Below are positions 1 through 10,085 of a stretch of 64,000 nt of DNA, one piece after another (positions within the stretch are counted from its first letter, which is position 1; the number at the start of each line of letters is the position of its first letter). The notes under the pieces were generated by a model. That model had not been told where the DNA came from. It made no database searches and saw only the letters and a program-made list of their open reading frames with translations. The position numbers and the translations under genes are program-made. Location: assembly GCA_028554795.2 (NCBI GenBank), contig CM068839.1, forward strand, positions 42,437,006-42,501,005, read 5' to 3'. The stretch is from Sinohyriopsis cumingii (lineage: Eukaryota; Mollusca; Bivalvia; Unionida; Unionidae).

Positions 1-1351
1 CGAAATTTATTCTGGTCAGCCACGGATTATGACATCGTAGATAGACCGGATTGATTGGCTCTTGCACAATCAGAAATCCAGGTGGTTCTTTCGGAGTAAA
101 TGAATAGAGAATAAATCCTTGCTGGGTCTGATTTGATATTGTCGTGTCTGTGCTGTAACTGCCAACAATGACATCACACACAAGATTGACCGCGACCACT
201 TCAGTTATGTTTACGATGCCCGGGGATACATGCCGGCCTTGCCCTTCGGGGTTATTGTTGTGTCTGAGGACAGTTGGCTCCGGTAGTGTTTTTTTTGTAT
301 TGTGCAAGTATGTCGTCGAAGGACTCATTGATGAGGTCAGTGACGGATTTTCTTAACTCGGGAACATTATACCCAGGAAGTTTAAAATTCGGCAATGTGG
401 CTTCTGTCAGTGAATATGCAGTTAGAAAATTTCGTTTATAGGGCTGGTTGTCGGTATCATTGTGATGAAAAATTATTGCCTGAACGATTCGCTGGTTTAT
501 ATATTCCATGTCGGCGGCAAGCTGATTTAATATTTCAATCCGCATAATAATTTCGCTGCGTGAACTTTGTAAATCAAAAATATGTTCTTGAAAGAGTTGT
601 CGTAGCTGCGTTAGTTGTGTTTTATGTTCTTGTTTAATGATTTTAAAATTATAATCAACCTCAGCACTGGTAGTAAACACACCTGCTCTTTCTTCTAGTT
701 CATTAGCAAACCACCACTTCATATTGTCCTTGCTGCGAAATTCAAACCAACTACTCCCCGTTGCACTTTTTATAACATCCAGTTTCCGTTTATATGGCGG
801 TGTGATTTCATGATATGATTGCTTGTCAGTGATATAGTCAGATCTTTTAGGCGTTGGTGGTATTGGTGGCGTCGGTGGAGTGACTTCAGGCCATCCTAAC
901 ACTGTTCTGATCGAACTATTATATATATATCCATGGCGTAGTCTGGGGTGTTTATTTCGATTGCGGAAGACAGCGTTGGCTCATGAGTAGTTATTGCTAT
1001 TTTGGATTCCTTTGATGTGATATTTTTTATTCGACGTTGTAATTCCTCATTGATTTCTTCGATTTGATAAGACCCGGTTGGTAATCCAGTGACGTTCCAG
1101 TCTGGTGTGCCATCTGGTTTATTTTTATATGCAAACACAAACGAATTATTTGCTGGAAATCCACCAAACGATTTTGATCTGATATTGGGCCAACTGTGAT
1201 ATACTCGTAATTGTGCTAACGCGATTTCGCTTACTGGAATCGCAATTGAAAAATTAATATTGAATTCTGGCTTAGTTGAGGTTACTGTTAACAAAGATGT
1301 TCGCGCCGGGCTTGTATTTGCGACTATCTGCTGAACTAATTCCGTTGACAT
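1..1351 (-). pseudogene. Penton-like minor capsid protein, broken and partial
   Basis: The N-terminal part (1351 to 896, 151 aa) looks like the first jelly-roll of the minor capsid (penton-like) proteins of Polintons and Polinton-like viruses: a short lead, beta-rich segments, a YHSWPNI stretch, then a GSYQIEEINEEL helix typical of the family. The frame then shifts near 905, where a VLGW motif corresponding to the family's LGF motif lies in another frame. A C-terminal jelly-roll segment, recognisable by a VGSY stretch and a PPGFLIVQEP stretch, is readable from about 215 down to 1. Between them lies a proline-rich and coiled-coil stretch of about 200 residues. Penton-like proteins form the capsid vertices. 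The gene runs off the window. The family call is from recognised motifs, not a search. Confidence 0.6.
252..902 (-). CDS. 216-aa proline-rich, coiled-coil ORF inside the penton region
   Basis: This open frame overlaps the end of the N-terminal penton frame by 7 nt and ends 30-40 nt before the C-terminal penton segment becomes readable. It begins with a LGWPEV stretch followed by a TPPTPPIPPTP run, then a long charged helical region with repeated Gln/Glu. It may be an insertion domain of the penton-like protein now out of frame with its first part, or a separate gene such as a spike or scaffold. I do not recognise the helical region. The ORF is too long to be chance, but its independence as a gene is unsure. 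Confidence 0.45.
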   Translation of the reverse strand: MLGWPEVTPPTPPIPPTPKRSDYITDKQSYHEITPPYKRKLDVIKSATGSSWFEFRSKDNMKWWFANELEERAGVFTTSAEVDYNFKIIKQEHKTQLTQLRQLFQEHIFDLQSSRSEIIMRIEILNQLAADMEYINQRIVQAIIFHHNDTDNQPYKRNFLTAYSLTEATLPNFKLPGYNVPELRKSVTDLINESFDDILAQYKKNTTGANCPQTQQ

Positions 1352-1850
1352 TGTTGTTATTTATCTGCTGTCGTTTCAAATCGAAGTACTTTGTACTCTG
1401 AGTATAATCGTTGTATATCTTTGCCATTTGCGCGAATTTGGAATCTGATATTGTTGTATCGTCAAGACTGGATGATATCAGCGCTGACAATTTCGAGTAG
1501 GTGCTCGTGGCCGCGCTGTTTAACTTTTCATACTCGTGCAATTTTGTTAACGCACACGAGGATATTTTTTTCGCGATAATATTAGCAACTCCTGCAATTG
1601 TCGCTGATGTTGAAACTGTAATTGTGACCGCGATTGCAGTTGTCACTGGTGTCAGCGCTGATAATAATACTCCCGTAGATGCAACTACCGCTGACACCGA
1701 ATATACTATTGTGTCTAACACGGTTACACGCCGCTTGTATTTTTTGACCTTTGCTGTGTATTTGTTAATAGTATTCTTTAACTCTGACTGCCATTCGCGT
1801 ACTTGATCATATTTGTATTGTTGCGCTGTTGACTTCGTCAATGAGGCCAT
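1272..1850 (-). CDS. 192-aa protein with glycine/threonine-rich hydrophobic segment
   Basis: Residues about 1-45 are charged and helical, about 45-95 form a long hydrophobic Val/Thr/Ala/Ser-rich segment with two possible membrane passes, and the rest is a charged helical tail beginning with KISSCALTKLHEYEKL. I recall this layout (hydrophobic double segment, then a helix with HEKI/HEYEK-like sequence and a KISDxxF-like stretch) from cnidarian and mollusc Polinton-like elements, where no function is assigned. It lies between the fiber-like and penton-like genes and its 3' end overlaps the penton start, suggesting tight viral packing. A role in the virion or membrane is inference. The frame is open throughout. 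Confidence 0.55.
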   Translation of the reverse strand: MASLTKSTAQQYKYDQVREWQSELKNTINKYTAKVKKYKRRVTVLDTIVYSVSAVVASTGVLLSALTPVTTAIAVTITVSTSATIAGVANIIAKKISSCALTKLHEYEKLNSAATSTYSKLSALISSSLDDTTISDSKFAQMAKIYNDYTQSTKYFDLKRQQINNNNVNGISSADSRKYKPGANIFVNSNLN

Positions 1851-1859
1851 TTTATTATT

Positions 1860-2884
1860 TTACGCAGTAACCAATTGAGGCGTTCCAGCTACAAATTCCA
1901 AACACCACCAGTAAGATATTGCGGTTAATTTCTTGTCGGCGGATTCCAGTATAAATGTTTCTTCGGTTCCGCTATTTAATATGTTTGTCACAACCCCGGA
2001 ATACTTGTCGGTGGAATGTCTCCAGGGATATGTTGTAAAGATTTCAAATTTAGCGGCACTGAACACAGACAGTCTGTGCACTCCAGTGGCTGTTGATGTA
2101 TATTTGATAGTATTATTTTGTCGAGACCATGTTGCAAATCCAGATGATACCGTGTATACTATATTGGTGATATGCCCGGGAGTAACTCCAGTGGGGACTT
2201 TAATCAAACTGGTTTTGTTAACGATCTCAGGAATCCCCACTACGATGTTTTGCTGTGTTTGTTTGATCGTGTCAATGTTGTTCTTGATATCAACGAGTTT
2301 TATGTCGATGACGGGAGGAGTTCCAAAGAACTTATCCGTGGCATCATCGGTTTTTTGAAAGTTTCTTCGAAGTCTTGTAAACGCGTTTACATGAACATTA
2401 TACTCAGCCCGCAACGTGGTTAGTTTACCGTCAATGGTGCTAGTGCCTGTGTCAACATATTGTTTGTTTGCGGCATCTTCCGACGATGTTGGATCCGCTA
2501 ACATAGTTATTTTGTTACCGCTGAGACTGACTTCACCTGTCATTGTATCACCGGTCTTTTTTACGCGTTCCCTGCAGCTTTTTGCGTATGATCTCTCAGC
2601 GGCGCGATTGATATCAGCGAATCTCTGATTTTTCCGCTATCAGTGAACACAGGGATGTTACCCGGAATAGCTCCAATAACCCTACGAATTATTTCATGCC
2701 ATTAGATATCGCTGGTTTTTAGTTTTCCGTGCCGGTCCTGAAAAATAATAACCTCATCTGGGTCTATCCCGGATAACGATAAAAGATTATCGATTTCATC
2801 TTTGGTCGCATATTTTGATAAATCCACGTCGGAGCGTTTTTTTGTCTTTGTTTCGATAAGAGATCTTCCGTAAATATCAACCAT
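1860..2884 (-). pseudogene. Fiber-like protein, broken
   Basis: Two long open pieces (2884-2702 and 2543-1860) flank a segment that reads on with an in-frame stop near 2702 and a later frame change. The upstream piece and the linking segment each carry a version of a PVF-x-D-x-G-K motif, a short repeat common in viral fiber shafts. The downstream piece starts with a tail-fiber-type repeat (MTGEVSLSGNKI, then DAANKQYVD) and ends in a beta-rich C-terminal domain of about 110 residues that could be the receptor-binding head. In Polinton-like elements such genes sit beside the penton-like gene, as here. Host attachment is the family role. The breaks indicate a dead copy. Confidence 0.6.
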
Positions 2885-3314
2885 TATTTGATAGGAAACT
2901 GTTTAAATCGACCCATGGTATACTCGTGCACGACTTTGTGAGGTGGTTTGGTTGACGCTGATATCGCATCGAGGACATTTAATACTTTACGACCACATAT
3001 CGGAGGATCGGTCAGTGTTTGTGTTGGTAGCGTTGAGTACCACATTTTCCCTGACTTTGTCGCGAGGACGTCTTTTGTATATCAGACAAATTCAACTGGC
3101 GGTGCTAACCCATACGAATCAAAATAGATAATTCCACGTGGATCGATCGCGTAAGCAACCCAGTGAGTTCCTGGACCATTGCTGTTATCAAGATTAATAA
3201 TTCCGGTTTCTGGATTATTCGGTTGTTGTGGTAATTGATCTCGCATAAAGACGCCTCTGAAATTTTTTTTATATTTAATTGTTTAACAGCATCGAGGAAA
3301 TCAAAATTTGACAT
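2882..3314 (-). pseudogene. Adenain-like cysteine protease, frameshifted
   Basis: The open start (3314 to about 3250) is followed by segments in other frames that carry the marks of the adenovirus-type maturation protease: a GTHWVA box with the catalytic histidine near 3165, an acidic DSYG box near 3115, and an ICG box with the likely catalytic cysteine near 2990. At least two frame changes separate these. The family (C5/Ulp1-like) cleaves capsid precursor proteins during virion maturation in adenoviruses and is standard in Polintons. It lies between the fiber-like gene and the small hydrophobic gene. It is non-functional as it stands. The motif order and spacing make the call fairly safe. 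Confidence 0.65.
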
Positions 3315-3399
3315 CGGTGTGAAAATGCTAGCATTTTTTAAAACACTTTGTGTTTTTAAAACCTTTTTGGGTACCCTGACGCCGGAGTTCCAGGAAGTC

Positions 3400-3810
3400 T
3401 TAGCCCTGATCCGCGAGCGGATCTCCCCTTTTTTTGTATCCTTTTCCTGTGGCTTTCTTTAGTGCCATTCCAGCAGCTGTTCCAACAGCTCCTAACGCGG
3501 CGACCTTAGCGACTGCTGGGGCAGCAGCGGCTATCAACGCTGGTATTGCCGTGAGAAGTGGAAATATACCACCGGTTTTAACCATATCTTTGACAGCTGC
3601 AGGAGAGAAATCAAGTCGAACTCCAGTCACTGCTTGTTTTGCTTTATTAAAATGTTTTAGTTGGGTTTTAGTCAGCGATAACTTGTTTGGACCGCCAGTA
3701 ATCTGATAATTTTTTAGTGTTATCGTTGCCCCACATGTGCTCGAGTTTTTCGATTGTAATTTTTTCACCTGACCAGGAGTCAGAGTGACATTAACGTGAC
3801 TGTATGACAT
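3400..3810 (-). CDS. 136-aa small virion-type protein with Ala-rich hydrophobic core
   Basis: The N-terminal half has alternating polar/beta-type sequence (MSYSHVNVTLTPGQVKKLQ) and a second TKTQLKHFNKAKQ helix. The C-terminal half has a TGGIFPLL motif followed by an Ala-rich hydrophobic stretch (about residues 85-120) and a basic end. The 'LTPxQxKKL ... LTKTQ ... GGxxPLL' layout is familiar from small genes next to the major capsid gene in invertebrate Polinton-like elements. Function is unassigned; an internal virion or membrane-active protein is inference. The frame is intact, 50 nt downstream of the major capsid pseudogene. Confidence 0.55.
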   Translation of the reverse strand: MSYSHVNVTLTPGQVKKLQSKNSSTCGATITLKNYQITGGPNKLSLTKTQLKHFNKAKQAVTGVRLDFSPAAVKDMVKTGGIFPLLTAIPALIAAAAPAVAKVAALGAVGTAAGMALKKATGKGYKKRGDPLADQG

Positions 3811-3859
3811 TTCTTATAACTTTGCGATTGATCTAATTGTAACATGTTTTCGGAAAATA

Positions 3860-5240
3860 TTACATATTTTCTACTGGTGCATCAACGAATCTCATTCGGC
3901 CGCCAGCACCTTCAAGTAACATTGTTCTATCAGAAAGTATAATAGCGATTGCTCTGTAATTAGGTACGTCAGCCACATTTCTATTCACGGTAGCTCGAAA
4001 GTGTATATCAAAGACAGACTGTCTAGTTAAATCAAGATGCTCTAACGAGAAGTAATAGATTGGATAATGAGATATAAAATCCAATTGTGATATTTGCAAA
4101 CCAGTATCGATATTTAGATCACGCGCTAGATATTTCATCAATCGTTGATATGCACGTGCAACATGATTATTACCAAAATTTAACAGTATGTTCTCAGACG
4201 GTTCTTGATGTCCGTTTATTCTCAGAGAAACGTCAGTGATACCAGGTTGATCCAATATCATATGCGAACGTGTTTCATTACCCACCCGTGCAACATCCTG
4301 AAGAGCAATAAAAATATGTCGCGGCGCGGAAACTCCCTGCTGTGATGCTATATGCCATGTGAATAAACCGTTATTGGTATTTTGAATACTATCTGTGGTT
4401 GTTGTAAGCCACGATAACAACAATTTACCACCTTGATCCATAAAAGAAAGCAGTCGCTGTTCTTCAGTAATTGCAGGAGTTATTACCGGCATCCACAGTG
4501 ATAGTTTTGTTATGTTTACCTTACCCTCGTCACCTAGAGGTCGCCATATAGCATCATTGTCGTTGGCTTTTCTAACAAGCACGACCGTATGTTTTGCTCC
4601 AAAAATTACCTTTCTGACATCTCTGGAAAATCCAAAGATATGGGACAGCGGAATGGCACATGAAAAAAATTTCTACGATTACCTTTCAACATTTATCTAC
4701 GTGCAGCGAAACCTAAATTAAATTCTGTATTAGCGCTAATAATCATGTCTTCCACGTCGATATCAGCAGGAACAGGGCCAGTACGGTTTCTCGGTCGTCT
4801 AATAATGAACTGATCACTGTTAGGATAATTAGAAGCGTCCTTGGCAAACATCATTGATGGACCAGCTGATCTTGTATAATCATCAGAATATCTTGCTAGA
4901 CCAATTATTGTTGTAGCAACATCGACATCCTTCTGAATCGATTCGATATTTTTTCCATCAATCATGTAGATAGCACTATCAAACAAGGCCATAATTCCGT
5001 TATTGACAAAACCGATTTTAACCGCATCCCCGTATACTGTATCATCTGTTTTTATAATTTCTCCTTCTACTTCAATAAATGCTTCAGCGGGCAGGAAATA
5101 TATATTTGTATCCTGAACTTGCAAATCAATTCGTCCTCGTTTATTTGGTTCTCGTGCGTCATAAGAATAATACTGATAATCACGCTCTGATTCATTTTTA
5201 AGGACCGGTTCGTCTATGTCGAATGCTGGGGTCGGATTCC
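3860..5240 (-). pseudogene. Major capsid protein (double jelly-roll), split
   Basis: The N-terminal half is open from 5124 to 4693 (with recognisable coding upstream to about 5240, where a short acidic/tyrosine-rich lead is seen) and the C-terminal half from 4582 to 3860 in another frame. Between them are stops and a frame change. The N half has the family pattern of an NNGIMALFDSAIYMIDG strand pair followed by an IGLARY segment. The C half has the second jelly-roll ending in PNYRAIAIILSDR. This arrangement corresponds to the hexon-like major capsid proteins of Polinton-like viruses in invertebrates. It would form the icosahedral shell. The gene is dead in this copy. The family call rests on recognised motifs. 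Confidence 0.65.
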
Positions 5241-5264
5241 CGTTTAAACACTTTATTATAGAAG

Positions 5265-5693
5265 TTATCGTCTAAAACGAAGACCACTTCCCGCCACCAA
5301 ACTTGTGTTTATTTGTTCAGGATGTATCAGCGCTGCTAGTTTTTGATTTCCGGCTTCATTTATTACTTTACTAACATTTGCGGGCATGTCTGCGGTGGCT
5401 GGTAATTTTACCGGTGGAGGTTTTCTGCGTATTATTCGTGCTAGTCTGTCCTTGATTGCCAAGAATACTTTACTGGCAGCGCTACCAACAGCGCCAGTAG
5501 CTTTATCTTTGATAACGTCAATAGCTTTCATTGATAATTGTTTTGCGATCGGTATTGCTTTAGGTGCCATCCTCGCGAATAAACCCCGAACAACATCGCC
5601 GAGTCCATTTCCATAAGTCATCCTATATACGGGTACTCGTGAATTTACAACCCCGACCATAACTGGTCTACGATGAGAATTGTTTACGATCAT
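5265..5693 (-). CDS. pVI/pX-like small basic virion protein
   Basis: 142 aa. After a short N-terminal strand comes a GNGLGDVVRGLF amphipathic stretch, a helical Ala/Lys-rich middle and an Arg-rich C-terminus. The same plan (GHGLGDMLKS helix, helical middle, Arg/Lys-rich end) is seen in the 138-aa protein at 40394-40810 of the intact Polinton, also adjacent to the major capsid gene. Such proteins are compared with adenovirus pVI or pX: internal capsid or core proteins, pVI being membrane-lytic. Here it lies immediately upstream of the major capsid gene. The frame is intact. The comparison is by layout and composition, so the exact homology is uncertain. Confidence 0.5.
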   Translation of the reverse strand: MIVNNSHRRPVMVGVVNSRVPVYRMTYGNGLGDVVRGLFARMAPKAIPIAKQLSMKAIDVIKDKATGAVGSAASKVFLAIKDRLARIIRRKPPPVKLPATADMPANVSKVINEAGNQKLAALIHPEQINTSLVAGSGLRFRR

Positions 5694-5715
5694 TTTTATT
5701 TAATCAGTTATTTCT

Positions 5716-6981
5716 CTAATCGCTGTCTGTGAGTTCATCAATAAGTTCTCGGTAGATGTGAGAATCCATGATGTCGCCGCGAAATAATCGCTGACAGATA
5801 TCAGCCGCTTCATTAATTATTTCTGGTGAGTTGTTTCCGGCACGTCTTCCTCCTAAGAGAACTTCTAACCGCGATACGTCATTGATGATATTATCAGGGC
5901 AGGGAATAAAATCACCCCCCAGACCACTATCAGTTGCGCCAATGTCGGAGACATCGTAAAATACTTCTGGAGATTGTGGTCGTTTTTTGGTTTCTACATC
6001 TTTTGCAAATTTTTTATACCCAGGATCTTCTGCATCAATAGGCAAATTTTTAGAAGCAAAATATAATAAAGGGGTCCAGTCTTCGGGTTTTATTTTTTTA
6101 ACCTGTTGGGATTTTAGATAATTTTTTCTAGAATCATAACCATGTGCAGCAATATCGAGTAATTTATCACGGTTAGTAAAAACACTAATAGCTTTACTGG
6201 TAAAAAATCCTACAGGTGTTGGCCGTTGCCGCATCGATGAAGTTTGCTCAGGTGTTGAATAGGGAGGTGGAGGCCCTTGTGGTTGTTTACCTTTGTCAAT
6301 CTCCTGCATTGCCTTTATAAGTTTTGCAAATTTTAGATCGTTAGATTTGACCGCTTTTTTGTTGTAGTATACACGATACGCCCATCTAACAAAATTGTCA
6401 TCATTCACGGAAATATATTTCGGGTTTAAAACTTTATCTTTGTTATATAAACCCGCTAATATCAATTCAGGTAATTTTTCTTCTGGTGTGCTCTTAAGGA
6501 GTTTAATAAAAGCCGGATCAAATTTTGCAGTCAGTTCAACACTTTCTTTTACTGCTTTGGGTGCAGCAGCTTCGGCGACTTCAGTGCCTTCTTCAGCGGT
6601 GGGTGGAGGTTGAGCTGCAGCTATATCAGTTGGAAGATCTCGTAAAATCTTTTTTGTTTGTTTGGTTCTTCTAGCAATTTTTTCAGTTTGCTCAGCAGTT
6701 TGTTTTAGCACTGGAAGAATACCCTTTCTTCGTTCCTCTTCCTCCTTGATATCATCCTTAGGATCTCCCAGTAAAGCTCTTTCAGTGACCACCGCAGCTT
6801 TCTCAGTAGTTGTTGTAACGGGTTTAAATAATTCTTCTTCACCTATCGCAAATTCAACTTGTGCTTGCTGACGTTCTTGAAGTTTTTGTCTTACAGAATC
6901 TCTCACAGGAAGAAATTTTTTTATTGCTCCTAGTCGCTCTCGAGCTAGTCTAGCGGAATGTGCTTCTCCAATGTTGGCCAT
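5716..6981 (-). CDS. 421-aa charged helical protein of unknown function
   Basis: An intact frame and the first gene of the visible minus-strand series. Residues 1-120 are highly charged and helical (many Glu, Lys, Arg, Gln), about 120-150 are Ala/Pro/Glu-rich, about 165-230 form a compact domain (an EEKLPELILAGLYNKDKVLNP stretch and a WAYRVYYNKKAV stretch), about 240-260 are Pro-rich, and the C-terminal 100 residues are acidic. I do not recognise it. By position upstream of the virion genes it could be an internal structural or scaffold protein. The start ATG (6979-6981) is followed by a long uninterrupted frame and preceded by 340 nt of non-coding DNA, so it may be the promoter-proximal gene. 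Confidence 0.5.
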   Translation of the reverse strand: MANIGEAHSARLARERLGAIKKFLPVRDSVRQKLQERQQAQVEFAIGEEELFKPVTTTTEKAAVVTERALLGDPKDDIKEEEERRKGILPVLKQTAEQTEKIARRTKQTKKILRDLPTDIAAAQPPPTAEEGTEVAEAAAPKAVKESVELTAKFDPAFIKLLKSTPEEKLPELILAGLYNKDKVLNPKYISVNDDNFVRWAYRVYYNKKAVKSNDLKFAKLIKAMQEIDKGKQPQGPPPPYSTPEQTSSMRQRPTPVGFFTSKAISVFTNRDKLLDIAAHGYDSRKNYLKSQQVKKIKPEDWTPLLYFASKNLPIDAEDPGYKKFAKDVETKKRPQSPEVFYDVSDIGATDSGLGGDFIPCPDNIINDVSRLEVLLGGRRAGNNSPEIINEAADICQRLFRGDIMDSHIYRELIDELTDSD

Positions 6982-7369
6982 TATTATTAACTTAAATTTT
7001 TAATTTACAGCAGCAGAGAAGGGCGACGACAGGCAAACCATGCCAGGATATTCTCACGCGGCAGACACACAGACGTGATTTATGTAACACACAAATACCA
7101 AAAACGATCAGAGACGACAATAACAGCTGACAATTTTTAATTCAGAGCAGCAGAGAGGGCAGAACAAACCCGAGTGTTTTCGCAAGATAGACCCTTGTAT
7201 TAACAGAAATAGTTGTATAGGTAGATATTTTCATGAGATAACCCTTCAAGTCAGCAGAGAAAACCTATTTTGTCATGTTTACTGACTGGAGGGTTTATTT
7301 TGTAAAAAGAATCACTCTATCTAAAATGTTCTCGATAGAAGGCTCTGTTAAGCGAAATAGTTTGTGGGA
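6982..7369. other. Non-coding stretch with repeated CAGCAGAGA words
   Basis: No credible ORF. The word CAGCAGAGA recurs near 7012, 7149 and 7252, each before a different sequence. It lies between the first minus-strand gene and the terminal repeat of the element, where promoter or terminal repeat sequence would be expected. Confidence 0.4.
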
Positions 7370-7491
7370 TTCGCCCTCTCTGCTCCTTGTAATGATAATT
7401 CCATTGTCGCTATAACTCTTGTCGCCATATCGTCCCAGGGTGGTTTGTAATGCTAATTCCCATTATCGCCCTATCGCCCCACTATACTACT
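7370..7491. repeat. Right terminal sequence of the first Polinton-like element
   Basis: Contains two copies of a GTAATG-TAATTCCCATT-like unit and ends in CCACTATACTACT. The same layout (TAATGCTAATTCCCATTGTCGC then a short tail ending ACTACT) forms the right end of the intact Polinton at 45313, and the third Polinton ends in the same 13 bases at 46839. The following bases (CTGATG) would be the target duplication, but the left end is out of the window, so this cannot be checked here. Confidence 0.6.
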
Positions 7492-8096
7492 CTGATGTCT
7501 TTCTTTAAATGTTGGTATACATCTGAAAGTGCTCTACAGGCGTAGGCAATAATCTTTACATTATTAGTTAATAATGTGCCTAGACCGACAGGAACTGCAT
7601 GTATAAGTAATTGTGTTTCCTTATTAGGATCGAATTACGCTATTATTGCGTTATTTTATTAAATTTTGTTTGAGTTTTCCAAACGCTTGATCGTTTTTCA
7701 CTCCATCCCCATGGTTGATTTTGTTTGGTTAAGGCTCGAAGAGGGTCATTGATTGTTTGATGGAACGCAGCAGGCGAAGTACAAACAAAATTACATTATA
7801 TCCATTTCAAATATGGAAGATAACTATATTCATAATGTTATTACTACATGTACTGCATTACATTGCTTTTATTGATTTTATACATACTAAGCATTTCCTT
7901 ATTGACGATTCATAAACCCATGTATGCGTAACTTACAACAATATCCCTTAAAAAATGACCCGGAAATCTGATCAAAATTCAACGCTGCAATCAGTTTTCA
8001 ACACTGTGAAAATCAAAATTCAACGTTAAGAATTGACCCTGGGTCAACTTTTAACGTTAAAAGCAGACCCGGAGGGTCAACACTACACCGGCCCTG
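7492..8096. other. No gene seen
   Basis: AT-rich DNA without a credible ORF. A short stretch near 7960-8090 repeats the word TCAAC several times (a GGGTCAAC/TTTTCAAC alternation), just before the inverted-repeat arm. Confidence 0.5.
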
Positions 8097-8309
8097 CTAG
8101 CAAGTGCTACATTCATAATTCTAGTCATGAATTTTCTATTTTTCATTGATGCAAGCTGTAAATGGTTGCTTGCAAGTTTTTCTATCTACTTTTCTTCTGC
8201 GTCATTGTATCTTGCAATTTGCCAACTACTGAATTGATTATGTAGTTTGTCGTCTGACAAACGTTATGTCAGTTAGTACAAGTTTTGTATATTCTATTTA
8301 TAAACTTTA
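8097..8309. repeat. Inverted-repeat arm, left (partner 13193-13405)
   Basis: The stretch from CTAGCAAGTGCTACATT to the TATTCTATTTATAAACTT segment is matched in reverse complement at 13193-13405 with scattered mismatches. The arms are 4.9 kb apart. They could be the ends of one non-autonomous DNA transposon or two copies of one repeat in opposite directions. No transposase-like ORF is visible between them. Confidence 0.65.
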
Positions 8310-8408
8310 CAATTACATCATTCCAACTGCTGTTTTCATAAAGATTTGGCCTTGCAACAATGTAAATACTAAGTTTTATCAGTATCATCTTTGTTGTCCA
8401 ACTCGTGT

Positions 8409-8469
8409 CGCCATCTGTTGTCATAATGGCTTACTAGAAATTAGCATGGCATTATAACAACAGACGGCG
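8409..8469. repeat. Short hairpin, 20-bp arms
   Basis: CGCCATCTGTTGTCATAATG at 8409-8428 is followed, after about 20 bases, by its near-perfect reverse complement at 8450-8469. The first arm recurs near 13069 (GCGCCATCTGTTGTCATAATG), so this is likely the tip of a dispersed MITE-type repeat. Confidence 0.6.
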
Positions 8470-9640
8470 CTCTAAATTTCTAGAGTTTTTCATTTACCAT
8501 AAATAAATGAATGCTTCCTACGGAGCTTTACGACATTCATTTTGTGTCGATAACTCTTTCAGTCCCTTCTTTAAGGTGTACGTTAGCAACAAAGTTTTAA
8601 TCATCTCTAAAACCATATGCTTTCTCGAAGATCTAAGTGATTTATAGCACATTACGAAAACAAAAACGCATACACTACAGCAAGGTGGTCTATCTTTTTC
8701 AACCCCAGTTTTGACGCACTTAAGCATTTATCTTCATCGTTTAAGAAATATAATACTTGGTGATATCTCTCATTACTTTGGAAATATTAGTTATTTTAGC
8801 AAAGTAAGGATCAGAAATGACAATGATATATTCCCTCGTACTCTTCTTAACGAGCCTTCATCAGACGAACCATGTTGTAAGGATTTATTGTACGTCACCC
8901 ATTTTGACACACCTCACAGACGTCTATCTTTTCCTGTGATACTCTTGTACATAAAAGCTCCCGCGAAATAAAATATTTCAGAGCAAGATCAATAACACAT
9001 AAAAAAGTATATAGGTAAAATGACATTTAAAAATTTTAGCATTCCTTAAAGGTGTTCTTATTCTTATCACGATCTTCATTTTGGAAAATATTTTGCCGCA
9101 ACAAAAGAAAAAAAACAACGAAATAATCAAACTGTGGAAAATCATGTTCGTATCATGATAAAAATGTTTACTTGCGATTAGAAGTATTAGATTTAGTGTA
9201 CGATTGTTTTCCAATACTTAATTTGCATTGTTAATGTACAGAACCGCAACCTTTGAATGTATTTATATATAAAAAGCACAAAAAACAGTTTTAAAACAGG
9301 TTTGCATCCTTTATAACTTTTGTCCCTAAAAGTGGAAATAATCAGAGACAAAAGATGTTACAGGAGATTTTACTTGTATTTATTGTAATTCTTACCATTA
9401 TCAAACCAATTAAAATTAATAATTTGGTTCAAGAATTTTTAAAATATAAATACAGCACCCATAGGTTCTAATTATTCAGCTGCTCTTTGTCACATTAAAG
9501 ATTTTTAAAAAAAAACGATTTAAAGAATGTTGGAAATATGAATGTAGTGATGCATGATTCTGACTTGTTAATTATGCTGCTCTTTGCAATATCAAAGTAG
9601 TTTAGTGAATTATCTATGATCAAAGAAAGACAAAGAAAAA
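8470..9640. other. No gene seen
   Basis: AT-rich. Open frames here are short and low in complexity. Nothing recognised. Confidence 0.45.
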
Positions 9641-9649
9641 GAGAGAATG

Positions 9650-10085
9650 CACCAAAACTGCATAATTCATTAAGTTATTGTAATTGTATACATGTATCCG
9701 GGGTTGATGAGTGTGTTTTGGGCAGTCTTTAGCAAGTATCAACAAAAGAATAAATTCTACTGATCTTACTCGACAATTATACAGGGTAGAATTTTACTGA
9801 TCGTTGTCTTTGTATCTGCTTTTGTTCTATTTAATTGCGTACATGTATTCTGGGTAGTTGAGGGTGTTTTGGGACAGTCTTTTTTTTTGTTTTAGGGTAG
9901 TCATGGGGTCTTTCATTTGGTGATAAATACCAATATGGGGGTGGGGAATTCTTCTGATCTTACTTGATAATATTATACGATGCAGGGTTTTACTGATCAC
10001 TGTCTTTTTAAGGTTTGATTCAACAAAATGGTATACATGTATCCTGGGTAGGTGAGAGTGTTTTTGGACAGTCTTGAGCTAGCCC
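9650..10085. repeat. Imperfect long-period tandem repeat, about 3 copies
   Basis: A unit of about 150-190 bp beginning GTATACATGTATCC and containing GAGTGTGTTTTGGGCAGTCTT occurs near 9686, 9838 and 10030. Between them a TTTTACTGATCGTTGTCTTT segment recurs near 9790 and 9985. Copies differ by point changes and indels. Confidence 0.6.

Larger units (their letters stand above)
1..7491 (-). mobile_element. Decayed Polinton-like virus element, right part
   Basis: A run of minus-strand genes from 6981 down to the window edge has virion-gene content: pVI/pX-like, double-jelly-roll major capsid, small hydrophobic protein, adenain-like protease, fiber-like, membrane-associated and penton-like genes. 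Several are broken by stops or frameshifts, so the copy is old. The sequence just before 7491 (CCACTATACTACT) matches the terminal sequence of the other Polintons in this window, and I take 7491 as the right end. The left part, where polymerase and integrase would be expected, is outside the window. The capsid proteins are not obviously close to those of the 28-45 kb element, so this is a different lineage that shares terminus type. Assignment of genes and terminus to one element is inference. Confidence 0.7.

Noticed and set aside
1391-6871. Plus-strand ORFs across 1.4-6.9 kb
   Set aside because: Antisense shadows of the minus-strand virion genes.
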